A stretch of 64,000 nucleotides of DNA from Planctomycetota bacterium (GCA_026692665.1 JAPLOF010000053.1:1-64000), one strand, 5' to 3'; numbered from the stretch's first letter, positions 1 to 9,255 are shown. Numbers and translations are program-made. Notes: generated by a model from the letters alone, not told the origin.

Positions 1-675
1 ATCCAGGAGGGTCGCGAACCGGCAGCCGTGGATCCGCCGCGCGTCGCCCTCGCCTGGATCCCGTCCGAGACCTGGTTCGCGGCGCGCGCGCTGCCCCCGG
101 GTTCGACGCGATCCGAGGCCATGCTCCTCGCGCTCGACGAGGAACTCGCGGCCGACCGGGCCGCGCGGATCTCGACGGCCGAAGTCCAGGTGCGCGAGGA
201 GCTCGCCGCGGCCGACGCCGCTGGAGCCGCGGCGCTCGCCGCGCGCATCGACGCGCTCGAGCCCACGCCCGCACGCTTCGAACTCTGTGCCTGGTCGATG
301 GCCCAAGCGGGGCGCGCCGCGGAGTACGAGCCCGCGTGGCGCGCGCGCGCCGCGGCTGCCCGCGAGGGCCCCGACGAGGCCCGGTCCCACCTGGTGGGAG
401 CACGGATCGCCCTGGCGCGGGGCGACGAGCTCGCCGCGCGGGCCGCGCTCGGCGCCGCGCTGGCACTGGCCGATCCGGACGCGGCGATCCTGACGGCGCG
501 CCTGCTGCTCGCGAGCGGCGAACACCGCCGCGCGCGGATCCTGGCGCGCGCGTGGGTCGAAGACGAGACGGCTCGGGGCGTCCCCGGGGCCCTGTGGGCC
601 CTGGCGTGCCTGGCCGAGACACCGGGTTCCGCGTCCAGAGGCACTCCTCCCGGGAGCGGCGCTCCGGTACGCTGA
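1..675 (+). CDS. C-terminal part of a helical repeat protein (5' truncated)
   Basis: The reading frame is open from the first base of the window, so the gene begins upstream; a GTG at 28 is in frame but is probably internal. About 225 residues are visible. They are extremely rich in Ala, Arg, Leu and Glu and read as antiparallel helical pairs of the TPR type (repeated ALARGDELAARAALG-like blocks, residues about 130-190 of the visible part). No catalytic motif, signal peptide or membrane segment can be seen. It ends 32 bp before the next gene on the same strand, so the two may be co-transcribed. The function is unknown; TPR-like is inferred from composition and spacing only. Confidence 0.5.
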   Translation: MQEGREPAAVDPPRVALAWIPSETWFAARALPPGSTRSEAMLLALDEELAADRAARISTAEVQVREELAAADAAGAAALAARIDALEPTPARFELCAWSMAQAGRAAEYEPAWRARAAAAREGPDEARSHLVGARIALARGDELAARAALGAALALADPDAAILTARLLLASGEHRRARILARAWVEDETARGVPGALWALACLAETPGSASRGTPPGSGAPVR

Positions 676-707
676 AACCCGACCCCGCACCGACGCTACG
701 GAGACTC

Positions 708-1979
708 ATGATCGCACGCACGCGCATTCTCCTCGCAGCAGCCCTCCTGGCTGCCCCCGCCCTGGCCTTCCCCGGCGACGAGCTCTTCAAGGCCGGCGAG
801 TACGACGCCGTCGGCAAGCGGTTCACGGGCTACATCGAAGCCCGGAACAAGTCCACGGGCATCGACAAGGCGCTCGAGGAGGTCGGCAAGGAGCTCGAGA
901 AGATCTCGAAGCGCCTCAAGCGCGATCCGCTCTCCCTGCCGGGCGAGATGGGCAAGGTCCTGTGGTCCTCGTTCGACTACGACAAGAAGCCCAGCGCGGC
1001 CAAGGGCAAGGTCGATGCCGCGACCGAGGACGCGTACTGGGACAAGAAGACGAAGTTCAACTTCGCCGTCTGGGTGCCGGCGAAGTACGACACGAAGAAG
1101 AGCTACCCGCTGATCCTGTGCATCCCCGACGTGGGGGAGAAGCCGACGGATCACCTCACCGAACACTGGATCGACCCGCAGATCCGCGAGGCGGCGATCC
1201 TGATCGCGGTCCCGACCCCGGCGGATGCCAAGGAGTTGCTCGAGGGCATCACGCAGGCGAAGGAAACCGGGATGGGGAACGTGGGGTTCCTCTACAGCCG
1301 CGCGATCCGCAACTACGCCGTCGATTTCGACCGCGTGTACCTGGCCGGTCGCGGGCGGGGAGTCGAGTTGGCCCTGGCCTACGGGGCCGTCTTCCCCGAT
1401 CGGTTCGCGGGAGTGATCGGCCGCTCGGGCGATGCAGGAACCGTCGTGGCGGAGAACCTGCGCAACCTGCCGTCCTTCTTCGCCGGCGCGGGCGGCAAGG
1501 CGACCGAGCTCGCGGACAAGCTCAAGGCGCTCGGCTACGACAACGCCACGATCCAGGCCGAGGGCAAGGAATCGGACGTGTGGTCGTGGATGCAGAGCCA
1601 CGCGCGCGTGGCGAACCCGAACGAGGTCGTGCTCTACGTGGGCTCGCCGGCGCCGAACCGCGCCTATTGGCTCGAAGTGCGCCCGAGCGATGGGCAGGGG
1701 ACGCCCAACCTCAAGGCGAAGGTCGATCGCGCGACGAACACGATCACCGTCGAGGGCGAGGGAGTGCCCAAGTTCACCGTGTACTTCAACGACGTCCTCG
1801 TGGACCTGGACAAGCCCGTCAAGGTCATCGCGAACGGCACGGCGAACGAGCGCACGGTTCCGCGCAACCTGCAGCGCACGCTGGACCTCGTGCTCAATTC
1901 CCGCTCCGATCCGGGCAAGTTCTACGTGGCGAGCATGGAGTTCGACCTGCCGCCGAAGCCCAAGCAGAAGTCGCAGTAG
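708..1979 (+). CDS. Secreted esterase-like alpha/beta-hydrolase, apparently without a nucleophile
   Basis: 423 residues. Residues 1-20 form a clear signal peptide ending in Ala-Leu-Ala, so the protein is exported. A helical, Lys-rich segment (about 25-90) precedes an alpha/beta-hydrolase-like core: a strand SYPLILCIPDVGE near 132-144, a strand AAILIAVPTP near 162, and the nucleophile-elbow region DRVYLAGRGRGVELALAYG near 208-226. In PHB-depolymerase/feruloyl-esterase relatives the elbow is G-x-S-x-G; here it is G214-R-G216-R-G218, so the catalytic Ser is replaced by Gly. A beta-rich C-terminal part follows (about 310-423). The ATG at 708 was chosen because it gives the signal peptide; longer in-frame extensions overlap the previous gene. 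The likely role is as a binding or otherwise non-hydrolytic secreted protein, which is inference. Confidence 0.6.
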   Translation: MIARTRILLAAALLAAPALAFPGDELFKAGEYDAVGKRFTGYIEARNKSTGIDKALEEVGKELEKISKRLKRDPLSLPGEMGKVLWSSFDYDKKPSAAKGKVDAATEDAYWDKKTKFNFAVWVPAKYDTKKSYPLILCIPDVGEKPTDHLTEHWIDPQIREAAILIAVPTPADAKELLEGITQAKETGMGNVGFLYSRAIRNYAVDFDRVYLAGRGRGVELALAYGAVFPDRFAGVIGRSGDAGTVVAENLRNLPSFFAGAGGKATELADKLKALGYDNATIQAEGKESDVWSWMQSHARVANPNEVVLYVGSPAPNRAYWLEVRPSDGQGTPNLKAKVDRATNTITVEGEGVPKFTVYFNDVLVDLDKPVKVIANGTANERTVPRNLQRTLDLVLNSRSDPGKFYVASMEFDLPPKPKQKSQ

Positions 1980-2133
1980 GTGGGCGCGCGCGGCGCGCTA
2001 CCGGGCGCGCGGGGACGCGGCGGCCCGCGGTGGGCGTCGCCGCGGCTTGCCCTCGCAAGCACTCGCGATTCCAGGCGCTCGGCTCGCTGGACCGCGACCT
2101 GGCATCGAAGTCCTCTCCCGTGAAGGTTCGACC

Positions 2134-3738
2134 GTGTCGGAGGCCCAGACCGTGACCCCGCGTTCGGTGACCTGGCTCACGCTCGTGGCCTTCGCGGCCG
2201 GAGCCGCGACCATGACCGTGGAACTCGCGGCCGTACGCCTGCTGGCGCCGTGGTACGGCACGAGCAGCGCGGTCTGGACGAACGTCATCGGCGTGGTGCT
2301 CGTGGCGCTCTCCCTCGGCTATCTGTTCGGAGCACGGGCGAGCGCACGACCGGATCCGCGACGGGTGCTGGGCTTGGCCCTGATCGCCGACGGAGTCGCG
2401 ACCGCCTGGCTGCCTGCTCTGGCGCGGCCCTGCGCGCGCCTCTTCCTGCCCGAGGGTCTGACCCTCGAGGAAGCCGGTCCGGCTCTGCGCTGGGGGAGCC
2501 TCGCGTCGGCGCTCCTCCTGTTCGCACCGCCGGCCTTCGCGCTGGGCACGATTGCGCCCCTCGTCGCGGAGTGCGTGCAACGCGCGCGCGCCCTGACCGC
2601 CGGCGCGGCGACCGGCCGCGTCCTGTGCGCGGGGACGCTCGGCAGTCTCGTCGGCACGTTCGCGACGACCTACCTGTTCGTCCCGCACGCGGGCCTCAGC
2701 GCGACCTATCTCGGCGCCGGAGCGGTCCTGGGCGGTCTCGGCTTGCCGTTCCTCCTCGCCGCGCGCGCGCGCGCCCCCGCGGCGGTCGGTGTCTGCGCGT
2801 TGGCTGGAGCTCTCGGCCTCGCGCGTCTCGTGCCGCCGAGCCTCGCCGTCGGAGAACAACTGCTCGCCACGCGCGAGACCCAGTACCAGTCGGTCCGTGT
2901 GGTCGAGGTCGGGGAAGGCGCGGCGCGCATGCGCCAACTCCAAGTCAACGAGAGCCTGGGCTCGTTCCAGTCGGTCTGGCAACCGGCGGCCGGCATCCTC
3001 CCCGACGGCTACTACTACAACGCGTTCGCGCTGCCGGCCTGGTGGGACCTCCGCCCCGGTCCCTGGCGCGTGCTCGTCCTCGGACTCGGAGCGGGCACGG
3101 CGTGGCGCGTCCTCGAAGGCGCGCTGCCCGAGGGCACGACACTCGAGTCGACCGGCATCGAGATCGACCCGGGCGTCGTCGAGCTGGGCCGCGCCTGGCT
3201 CGACCTCGCACCCGCGGGTCGTCGGGACCGGATCGTCGCGTCCGACGTCGATGCGCGTGCCGCGCTCCATCTCGTGCCGCAGCGATTCGACCAGGTCGTC
3301 CTCGACGCGTACCAGAACCAGATGGAGATCCCCCCGCAGCTCGCCAGCGTCGAGTTCTTCGCGGAAGCCGCGGCGCTCCTCGCGAGCGGAGGGTGGATGG
3401 TCGTGAACGTGGGCGGGTTCGGCCTCGAAGACCCCGTGCTCGATGCGCTGGCGCGCACGATGGCCGCCGGATTCCAGCAGCGCGTGCTGGCCGTGCGAGT
3501 TCCCTTCTCGCGCAACATCGCCCTCTACGCGCGCGCCGGTGGCGAACCTCCGGATCCGCGCGATGGGGGATGGATTCCGACCCGCGGCCCGCTCGCGAAC
3601 CTCGCGTCGGCCATGTCCCTCGAGGGAGCCTCGCGCTGGTTCGACGTCCCCGCGCGCGCGCCGCTCGACGACGATCGCAATCCGATCGAGGCGCTGCAGC
3701 GGGAATCGGTGGATCGAGCCCGAGTGGGGTCGCCATGA
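2134..3738 (+). CDS. Membrane protein fused to a spermidine-synthase-like methyltransferase fold
   Basis: 534 residues from a GTG start. The N-terminal half (about residues 10-235) carries roughly six to seven hydrophobic helices, beginning with SVTWLTLVAFAAGAATMTVELAA, a pattern typical of spermidine-synthase-like proteins with an N-terminal membrane domain. The C-terminal half (about 270-500) has a Rossmann methyltransferase/aminopropyltransferase fold: VLVLGLGAGTAW is the nucleotide-binding loop, GIEIDPGVVELG the acidic second strand, and LDAYQNQMEIPPQL the active-site region with Asp and Gln like those of spermidine synthases. Such fusions are common but rarely characterised, and true polyamine synthesis is not assured. 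The stop codon overlaps the ATG of the next gene (ATGA), indicating translational coupling. Confidence 0.75.
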   Translation: MSEAQTVTPRSVTWLTLVAFAAGAATMTVELAAVRLLAPWYGTSSAVWTNVIGVVLVALSLGYLFGARASARPDPRRVLGLALIADGVATAWLPALARPCARLFLPEGLTLEEAGPALRWGSLASALLLFAPPAFALGTIAPLVAECVQRARALTAGAATGRVLCAGTLGSLVGTFATTYLFVPHAGLSATYLGAGAVLGGLGLPFLLAARARAPAAVGVCALAGALGLARLVPPSLAVGEQLLATRETQYQSVRVVEVGEGAARMRQLQVNESLGSFQSVWQPAAGILPDGYYYNAFALPAWWDLRPGPWRVLVLGLGAGTAWRVLEGALPEGTTLESTGIEIDPGVVELGRAWLDLAPAGRRDRIVASDVDARAALHLVPQRFDQVVLDAYQNQMEIPPQLASVEFFAEAAALLASGGWMVVNVGGFGLEDPVLDALARTMAAGFQQRVLAVRVPFSRNIALYARAGGEPPDPRDGGWIPTRGPLANLASAMSLEGASRWFDVPARAPLDDDRNPIEALQRESVDRARVGSP

Positions 3739-4262
3739 TCCAACTCGTCACGGCGATGCTGGCCTGCGGTCCATGGCTCTGTCCGTCGTCCGATCGCGAC
3801 GGCGCGATCGCGCTGGCGCGCGAAGGCCGCTTCGCCGAGGCGCTGAGCGCAGCGGAGGCGGATCGGGATCCCGCCCGCCGTGCGGAGGGTCTCCTGTACG
3901 TGCGTCACCATGCCGGCGATCTGGACGGAGCCCTGCGCGTCGCGCAGGAGGCACGGCGCTCGGGCGTGGGGTCCGCCTGGCTCGAGGAACGCGAAGCCTT
4001 CATCGCTCTCACCGTGCGCGATGCCGCGCGGACGCGGACCGCTCTGTCTGCGCTCGACGCGCGCGCCGACCGCGGGGGAACGGACATCGCGCGTGCCGCG
4101 GAGGGCTACCGCACGGAACTCGCCGCGATCGAGCGCACGCTCGCGGCGCGTGACCGCGGGAACTCGCTGGCCTACGCGGTCGTGGGTGGCGGAGCGCTGC
4201 TCCTGCTCGCGATCTTCGCCGGACTCGCGCTCACAGGAGATCGAGGACGCCCGTCCCCGTAG
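3735..4262 (+). CDS. Small TPR-like protein with C-terminal membrane anchor
   Basis: 175 residues, starting at an ATG that overlaps the stop of the upstream membrane/spermidine-synthase fusion. The N-terminus (MIQLVTAMLACGPWLC) resembles a weak signal or lipoprotein leader. Residues about 25-140 are Ala/Arg/Glu-rich helical hairpins with TPR-like periodicity (DGAIALAREGRFAEALSAAE). A single strongly hydrophobic helix (YAVVGGGALLLLAIFAGLAL, about 145-165) is followed by a short charged tail. Probably a membrane-anchored partner of the upstream protein; the exact role is unknown. Its last 32 bp overlap the 3' end of the convergent HEAT-repeat gene. Confidence 0.6.
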   Translation: MIQLVTAMLACGPWLCPSSDRDGAIALAREGRFAEALSAAEADRDPARRAEGLLYVRHHAGDLDGALRVAQEARRSGVGSAWLEEREAFIALTVRDAARTRTALSALDARADRGGTDIARAAEGYRTELAAIERTLAARDRGNSLAYAVVGGGALLLLAIFAGLALTGDRGRPSP

Positions 4263-6198
4263 CCGGATCGAAGAGCGTCGCGGGCGGGAGCCACCAGTTC
4301 ACGTCGAGCGCGATGGGCGTGTTCCACGGCATCGGAGCCGGATCGCCCAGGATGCCCAGCGCGACGATGGCGAACGCGCGCGCCGACGCGTCCCGCGCCG
4401 AGTCCGCGGCGATGGCCAGGAGCGGTTCCACGGCGCGCTCGTCCCCGATGAACCCCAGCGCGGTCGCCACCGCGGACAACGCGGACAGTCCGCGCGAGTC
4501 GCGCAACATCTCGACCAGCTGCGGCGTCAGACTGCGGTCGCCGAGCAGGCCCAGCGCGATCGAGGCCTCGCGCAGCAGCCGCGGCTTGTAGCGCGACTCC
4601 AGCACGATGCGGCGCAGCGGTTCGATCGCCGCGGTCGTGCGCGCGAGCCCGAGCGCGAGGCAGCCGTCGGCCCGCGCATCGTCGTCCGCGAGCTCCAGGA
4701 CGCGCTCGAGCAGCACGGCGCCCGCGGCTGGCGCACCCGACAGCGCGAAGCCCAGGAAGTGCGCGCCGGCCTCGCCCGGACTCGTGTGCTCCGCGATCGC
4801 CTTCCGCAGCGCGTCGTGGACCCCGCTCGACGCGGTGCCGCCGGAATCCAGCGTCGCCCGTTCGCCCACGCCGAGCGCCAGACTGAGCCACGGTCGCTCG
4901 GGCGTGGAGCCGCGCGCCAGGAGTCCCGCGAGGTACGGCCGCGTCTCGCCCAGCGCGGTGCGGCCTTCCGTGCCGCGTCGCGCGCCGACCTTCGCGAGCG
5001 AGATCCAGGCGAAGCGCCGAGCCAGGCGATCGCCCTCCGTCGACGCGAGCTTCAGCAGCGCGCGCGCGCGGACGTCGTGCGCGTCGCCATCGCCGTCCGC
5101 GACGAGGCCGAGGCCCAGGACGCAGCTCTGCCGCACGACGGCGGACTCGCTGGAACCCGTTTCCAGGGCGCGTGCGAGGATCCCGACGCACGCAGCCCGC
5201 CGCTCCTCTCCCGCGCGGTTGGCCAGGCGGGCGAGCGTCACCGGCGCGTAGGCGCGAACCTGGGTGTCGCGACCCGGATCCGCGAACCAGTCCGCGACGT
5301 GGTCGTAGAGGCCGGCGGAGGAACTCGTGGGCGCGAGCTCGCCGTCGCCGTTCGGCGCGGGCGCGTGCGACACCAGAGGCACGAGGCCCAGGGCGACCAG
5401 GGCCGCGACCGGCACGTCGCGCTGCGCCGCATCGGGCTCGCCGAGGGCACCGACGAGCCGGTGCACGATCCAACGCCGGGTGTCCTCGTTGTCGATGCGC
5501 TCCCCAGCGATGCCGAGCGCATACGCCGCGTAGGCGCGCGTGCGTGTGGGCACGAGCTCCTTGCCGCAGGCCGCGCGACCAGGAGAGGCGTCGGCCAGGA
5601 GGTCACCCAGCAGGGCGAGATCCCCGGCGCGCGCCAGGACGCCCAGCGCGATCGCGGCAGTCTCAGTCACCTCCTGGTTCGCGTCGCCGAGGCGCGCGCG
5701 CAGCGCGGTGGCAACCTCGGTCTTCGCGGCAGGCTCGAGCCGCGGGCCGCACTTCGCGAGCGCGAGCAGCGCCGCGGTCGCGATGTCGGGATTGCGCTCC
5801 TGCCGCAGCGCGGCGAGGAGCGCCGGGACGATCCGCTCGCGCACCTGAGCATCGGTGGGGCGTCCCGCGGGTCCGGCGGGCGCCTCGCGGCTGCCCGTGG
5901 TGCGGTTCCCCGCGCCCCCCTGCGCGAGCACGGTGCGCAAGGCCAGGTACGGTTCGCGATTCAGGCCCCACCACAGTTGCCAACCGGTCAGGTCGGCCGC
6001 TGCGCTGCCGCCGGTCGAGGGCGAGGCTCCGCCGCCAGGACCGGGCCCGGTCGGGACGCCCGGCCCGGCCGCACCGGGGCCGAGGCCCGCGCCCGGGCCG
6101 CGGTAGGTGCCGCCGTGCGCGCGGGCTTCGGGAGTCAGGGCGAGAGCCGCGATCAGGAGGACGAGGGCCAGGATCGCGACGCGGAGGAGGAACGGCAT
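4231..6198 (-). CDS. Secreted HEAT-repeat protein (paralogue 1)
   Basis: 655 residues. Residues 1-27 form a signal peptide (MPFLLRVAILALVLLIAALA), followed by HGGTYRGPG and a Gly/Pro-rich linker (about 30-75) containing PGVPTGPGPGGG. The remainder is a series of alpha-helical HEAT repeats (IVPALLAALRQERNPDIATAA; ALGVLARAGDLALLGDLL; VEPLLAIAADSARDASARAF), ending in PWNTP-ILDLL-like sequence. The next gene on this strand has the same architecture, the same HGG-YRGPG motif and a matching C-terminus, so they are tandem duplicates. The ATG at 6198 was chosen for the signal peptide. HEAT arrays mediate protein contacts; the partner is unknown. It lies downstream of its paralogue on the same strand, separated by a strong hairpin. 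Confidence 0.8.
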   Translation of the reverse strand: MPFLLRVAILALVLLIAALALTPEARAHGGTYRGPGAGLGPGAAGPGVPTGPGPGGGASPSTGGSAAADLTGWQLWWGLNREPYLALRTVLAQGGAGNRTTGSREAPAGPAGRPTDAQVRERIVPALLAALRQERNPDIATAALLALAKCGPRLEPAAKTEVATALRARLGDANQEVTETAAIALGVLARAGDLALLGDLLADASPGRAACGKELVPTRTRAYAAYALGIAGERIDNEDTRRWIVHRLVGALGEPDAAQRDVPVAALVALGLVPLVSHAPAPNGDGELAPTSSSAGLYDHVADWFADPGRDTQVRAYAPVTLARLANRAGEERRAACVGILARALETGSSESAVVRQSCVLGLGLVADGDGDAHDVRARALLKLASTEGDRLARRFAWISLAKVGARRGTEGRTALGETRPYLAGLLARGSTPERPWLSLALGVGERATLDSGGTASSGVHDALRKAIAEHTSPGEAGAHFLGFALSGAPAAGAVLLERVLELADDDARADGCLALGLARTTAAIEPLRRIVLESRYKPRLLREASIALGLLGDRSLTPQLVEMLRDSRGLSALSAVATALGFIGDERAVEPLLAIAADSARDASARAFAIVALGILGDPAPMPWNTPIALDVNWWLPPATLFDPATGTGVLDLL

Positions 6199-6303
6199 GC
6201 GAGGGAGTGCGCTGGCCAGGTCGCAATCCGAGTCTACCGGAGGCGCGGGGCGGGGTTGCGATCCCACTCGGTAGGGGATCGGTTCGGGCGGCCTGGAACG
6301 GCG

Positions 6304-6337
6304 GCGGCCCGCCCGGATGAGGATCCGGGCGGGCCGC
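6304..6337 (-). terminator. Strong GC hairpin between HEAT paralogues
   Basis: A perfect 15-bp inverted repeat (arms 6304-6318 and 6323-6337, loop GAGG) lies 79 bp beyond the stop of HEAT paralogue 2 and 106 bp before the start of paralogue 1. No U-run follows, so it is either a factor-assisted terminator or an mRNA 3'-stabilising hairpin. Confidence 0.5.
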
Positions 6338-6415
6338 TGTGGGGGAGTCGAAGGGGGCGTGAGGGAAACGATCCAGAAGCCGGAAGCTGCTGGTGGGCTC
6401 CGCTCCGCTTCGCCG

Positions 6416-8494
6416 TTAGAGAATGTCGAGGATGCCCGTCCCGTTGTCGCCGGTCAGGGTCGTCGTGTTCGCACGGTAGTTGATGTTCGTGGAGATCTTG
6501 GAGTTCCAGGGCAGGAGCTCCTTGTCGGCCACGATCCCGAGCGCCACGGCGGCGAAGCCGCGCGCCGAGTCCGTGATGTCCTTCTTCTTCAGCATCGCGA
6601 CGAGCGGATCGATCGAGCGGCTGTCGCCGATGAAGCCCAGCGCCGCGGCGATGGCTGCCTGCGACGAGAGGCCCTTGGCTTCGCCCAGCATCGTGCACAG
6701 GTCGGGCACGAGCTCCTTGTCGCCCAGGAGGCCGAGGCCGATGGCCGCGGACTTGAGCAGGTCGGGCTTGTACTTCGAGTCCTTCACGATCGCCTGGATG
6801 TCCTTGATCGAGTCGCGGGCGTCCATGAGGCCGAGACCGATCGTGATGTAGCCGCGCGCGTTCGGCTCGGACGTCTTGGCCAGCTTCTCCGAGAGGAGCT
6901 TCTTGCCTTCGACGTCTCCGGCGATGCCGAGACCGATCGAGAACGCGCCGACCTGTTCCGGGCTGACGGCTTCCTCGAGCGCCTTGCGCAGAGTTTCCTT
7001 GGCGGTCCCCGATGCGGACGTGGCCGGAACCTCGGCCTTCGTGAGCCCGCTCTCCATGACGCCGACGCCGATGCCGGCCCACGGCTTCATGTGGCCCTTG
7101 CCCTTCTGGAGCTGGTTCAGGAGGAACTCGCGCGCTTCCTTCTGGCCCTTGTCGTTGTCCGCGCCCTTGCCGGGGCGTCCGCCGACCTGAGCCATGGCGA
7201 TGTTCGTGAAGTTCTTGGACTGCTGGTCGCCTTCGTCGGACATCCGCTTCAGAGCCGCGCGGATGTCGCCGTCGACCTTGTCCATGTCCGAATCGCCGAT
7301 CATGCCCAGCGCGAGCACGCAGCTCTGGCGGACTTCGTCCTTCTCCTTCGAGTTCTTGTCGAGCGCTTCGAGTAGCAGCTTCGCGACCGTGTCGCGCAGG
7401 TCACCCGGGGCGCCCGTCAGGAGTCGCGCCATCGCCGTGGGGGCGTGAGCGCGCAGGATGTAGTGGTTCTGCTGGTCCTGGTAGAAGCGGCGCAGGTACT
7501 TGATCTGAGCCTGCCGCGAGGCGTCGTTGCTGGCGCCTTCCGGGTTCTCGCTCGGATCCACGTCGATCGGCGTCAGGCCGAGCGCGATGACGGCCGCGAC
7601 CTTGATGTCGCGCGTGCTCGTGTCGGGCTTCTGCAGGATGTCGATGAGTATGCGGGCGATTTCCTGGCGCACCTCGTTCTTGCCGGTGCGCGCGCCGATC
7701 AGGCCCAGGCCGTACGTCGCGAAGGCGCGCGTGCGGTACTTGACCTCGGTGCCGCCGCCGACGAGCTTGCGGCCCGCGGTCGTGTCGAGGGCGAGGTCCT
7801 TGAGCTTCGCGATCGAGGCCTCGTTGGCCAGGATCCCCAGCGCGACACCCGCCGTCTCGGCGATCTCCTGGTTCGCGTCGGCCAGGAACTTGGCCAGGAT
7901 CGGCTCGAACTCGGACTTGCCGTCCTCGCTCTTCTCGTCGCCGATCTTGCCCAGCGCGATCAGCGCGCCGGTCACGATGTCGTTGCTGCGTTCCTTCTCG
8001 AGCGCTTCCTTGAGCGCGGGGACCACCTTCGAGCGGATCGTCTCGTCCGAGGGACGCAGCGTGTTCTTGGCCTGGTCCGTCTGGCCGAGGCCGGTGAAGA
8101 AGTCGTCGCCACCGGTGCTCACGCCGCCGGAGTGGATGTGCGCCTTCAGGTTCAGGAACTGGTCCTTGTTGAAGCCCCACCAGAATTCCCAGGTGGTGAG
8201 GTCAGGGCCGGTCGAGGCCGCGCCCGTCGACGGACCCGCCGGTCGCCCGGCCGGGCCGCCCGTCGGAACGCCCGGGCCCGCGGGGCCCGGAGTGCTCGGT
8301 CCCGCGGGACCGCCGGTGCTCGGGCCGGAGGGCCCAGGCGTGCTCGGGCCGGTGCCGCCACCGCCGCCACCACCGCCACCGGGGGGGACCGTGTCGCCGG
8401 GACCGCGGTAGCTGCCGCCGTGCCCGATCGAGACGTCCTGGAGAGCGAGGCTGCCCGCGACGAGCAGCGCACCGAGGACGAGGAACTTCTTCAT
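6416..8494 (-). CDS. Secreted HEAT-repeat protein (paralogue 2)
   Basis: 692 residues starting at MKKFLVLGALLVAGSLA, a clean signal peptide. Then come HGGSYRGPGD and a low-complexity linker (about 30-95) of Gly runs and repeated PSTPGPAGP-like units. A WEFWWGFNKDQF segment matches WQLWWGLNREPY in paralogue 1. HEAT repeats follow to the C-terminus (VVPALKEALEKERSNDIVTGALIALGKIGD; LEKLAKTSE; IDPLVAMLKKKD), ending GTGILDIL against GTGVLDLL in paralogue 1. It has more Lys than most neighbours. No enzyme motif is present. A secreted or periplasmic scaffold is the most reasonable reading. About 250 bp without a gene lie upstream and presumably carry its promoter. Confidence 0.8.
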   Translation of the reverse strand: MKKFLVLGALLVAGSLALQDVSIGHGGSYRGPGDTVPPGGGGGGGGGTGPSTPGPSGPSTGGPAGPSTPGPAGPGVPTGGPAGRPAGPSTGAASTGPDLTTWEFWWGFNKDQFLNLKAHIHSGGVSTGGDDFFTGLGQTDQAKNTLRPSDETIRSKVVPALKEALEKERSNDIVTGALIALGKIGDEKSEDGKSEFEPILAKFLADANQEIAETAGVALGILANEASIAKLKDLALDTTAGRKLVGGGTEVKYRTRAFATYGLGLIGARTGKNEVRQEIARILIDILQKPDTSTRDIKVAAVIALGLTPIDVDPSENPEGASNDASRQAQIKYLRRFYQDQQNHYILRAHAPTAMARLLTGAPGDLRDTVAKLLLEALDKNSKEKDEVRQSCVLALGMIGDSDMDKVDGDIRAALKRMSDEGDQQSKNFTNIAMAQVGGRPGKGADNDKGQKEAREFLLNQLQKGKGHMKPWAGIGVGVMESGLTKAEVPATSASGTAKETLRKALEEAVSPEQVGAFSIGLGIAGDVEGKKLLSEKLAKTSEPNARGYITIGLGLMDARDSIKDIQAIVKDSKYKPDLLKSAAIGLGLLGDKELVPDLCTMLGEAKGLSSQAAIAAALGFIGDSRSIDPLVAMLKKKDITDSARGFAAVALGIVADKELLPWNSKISTNINYRANTTTLTGDNGTGILDIL

Positions 8495-8748
8495 GGTTGC
8501 TGAGTGGTTCGGAACCAAGGACTGGGGCGTGCGGAAGGCGTCCCGACCGCGGACCCCAAAGCCGACGGGAAGCAATGCGCGTGCCGCGACTGCCGCCGTC
8601 CGCCGTTCATCCTAGCCACGCCGGCACGTGTCGCAACACGGGATTCGAGGGTGGTTTCCGCCGATTCTCGGCCGCTGGCGTTCCGCGCGCGGAACGGCCG
8701 CGGCAGCCCGTGTGGGGCCAGCGGAACGAGCCCGACCCGCGGGAGGCG

Positions 8749-9255
8749 TCAGGCCGGAGGCGTAGGACGGGGCTCGCCGGGCGCAGCGCGCTGGACGATC
8801 GTGAGCCACTGGCCGTCGAGGACCAGCTCGGCGCGCTGGTTCCGGGCCCGCGTCGCGAACCGGACCCAGCCGCGACGTGGGCCGGGAGCCGGATCCCGCT
8901 CCAGGACCTCGAGCTCGAGCCGCAGGACGTCGCCCGGGAGGACGGGCGCCTCGAAGCGCATCGAAACCTCGCGCAGGGCCACGATCGTCCCGTCGAAGAC
9001 GCCCAGATCCCAAGCCAGGCCGCTGATCAGGGATTCGACCAGGAGCCCGTGCGCGATGCGGGTCCGGAAGGGGGTCCGCGCCGCGTACGCCGCGTCGATG
9101 TGGATCGGGTTGTGATCTCCGGTCAGCGCGGCGAACGCGTCGACGTCGGCCTGGGCCACGGCGCGGTCGCGCGAGACCCAGTTGGCACCCGGCTCGAAGG
9201 CCTCGAACGGGAGGCCGCGCGCGGCAGCGCCGCTGGGAGACGGTCGGGGGGACAT
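8749..9255 (-). CDS. MaoC-like hot-dog (R)-specific enoyl hydratase
   Basis: 168 residues, one hot-dog domain. The hydratase 2 active-site motif is visible as FAALTGDHNPIHIDAAYA followed by IAHGLL, with the Asp and His of the D-x4-H dyad in place (GDHNPIH, about residues 45-51). The family hydrates trans-2-enoyl-CoA or enoyl-ACP to the (R)-3-hydroxyacyl form and links fatty acid metabolism to PHA or other acyl pathways. The N-terminal 15 residues are Pro/Ser-rich and may not be conserved, so a slightly later start is possible. It stands alone between a HEAT gene and an unknown gene and is not adjacent to the fab operon. Confidence 0.85.
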   Translation of the reverse strand: MSPRPSPSGAAARGLPFEAFEPGANWVSRDRAVAQADVDAFAALTGDHNPIHIDAAYAARTPFRTRIAHGLLVESLISGLAWDLGVFDGTIVALREVSMRFEAPVLPGDVLRLELEVLERDPAPGPRRGWVRFATRARNQRAELVLDGQWLTIVQRAAPGEPRPTPPA

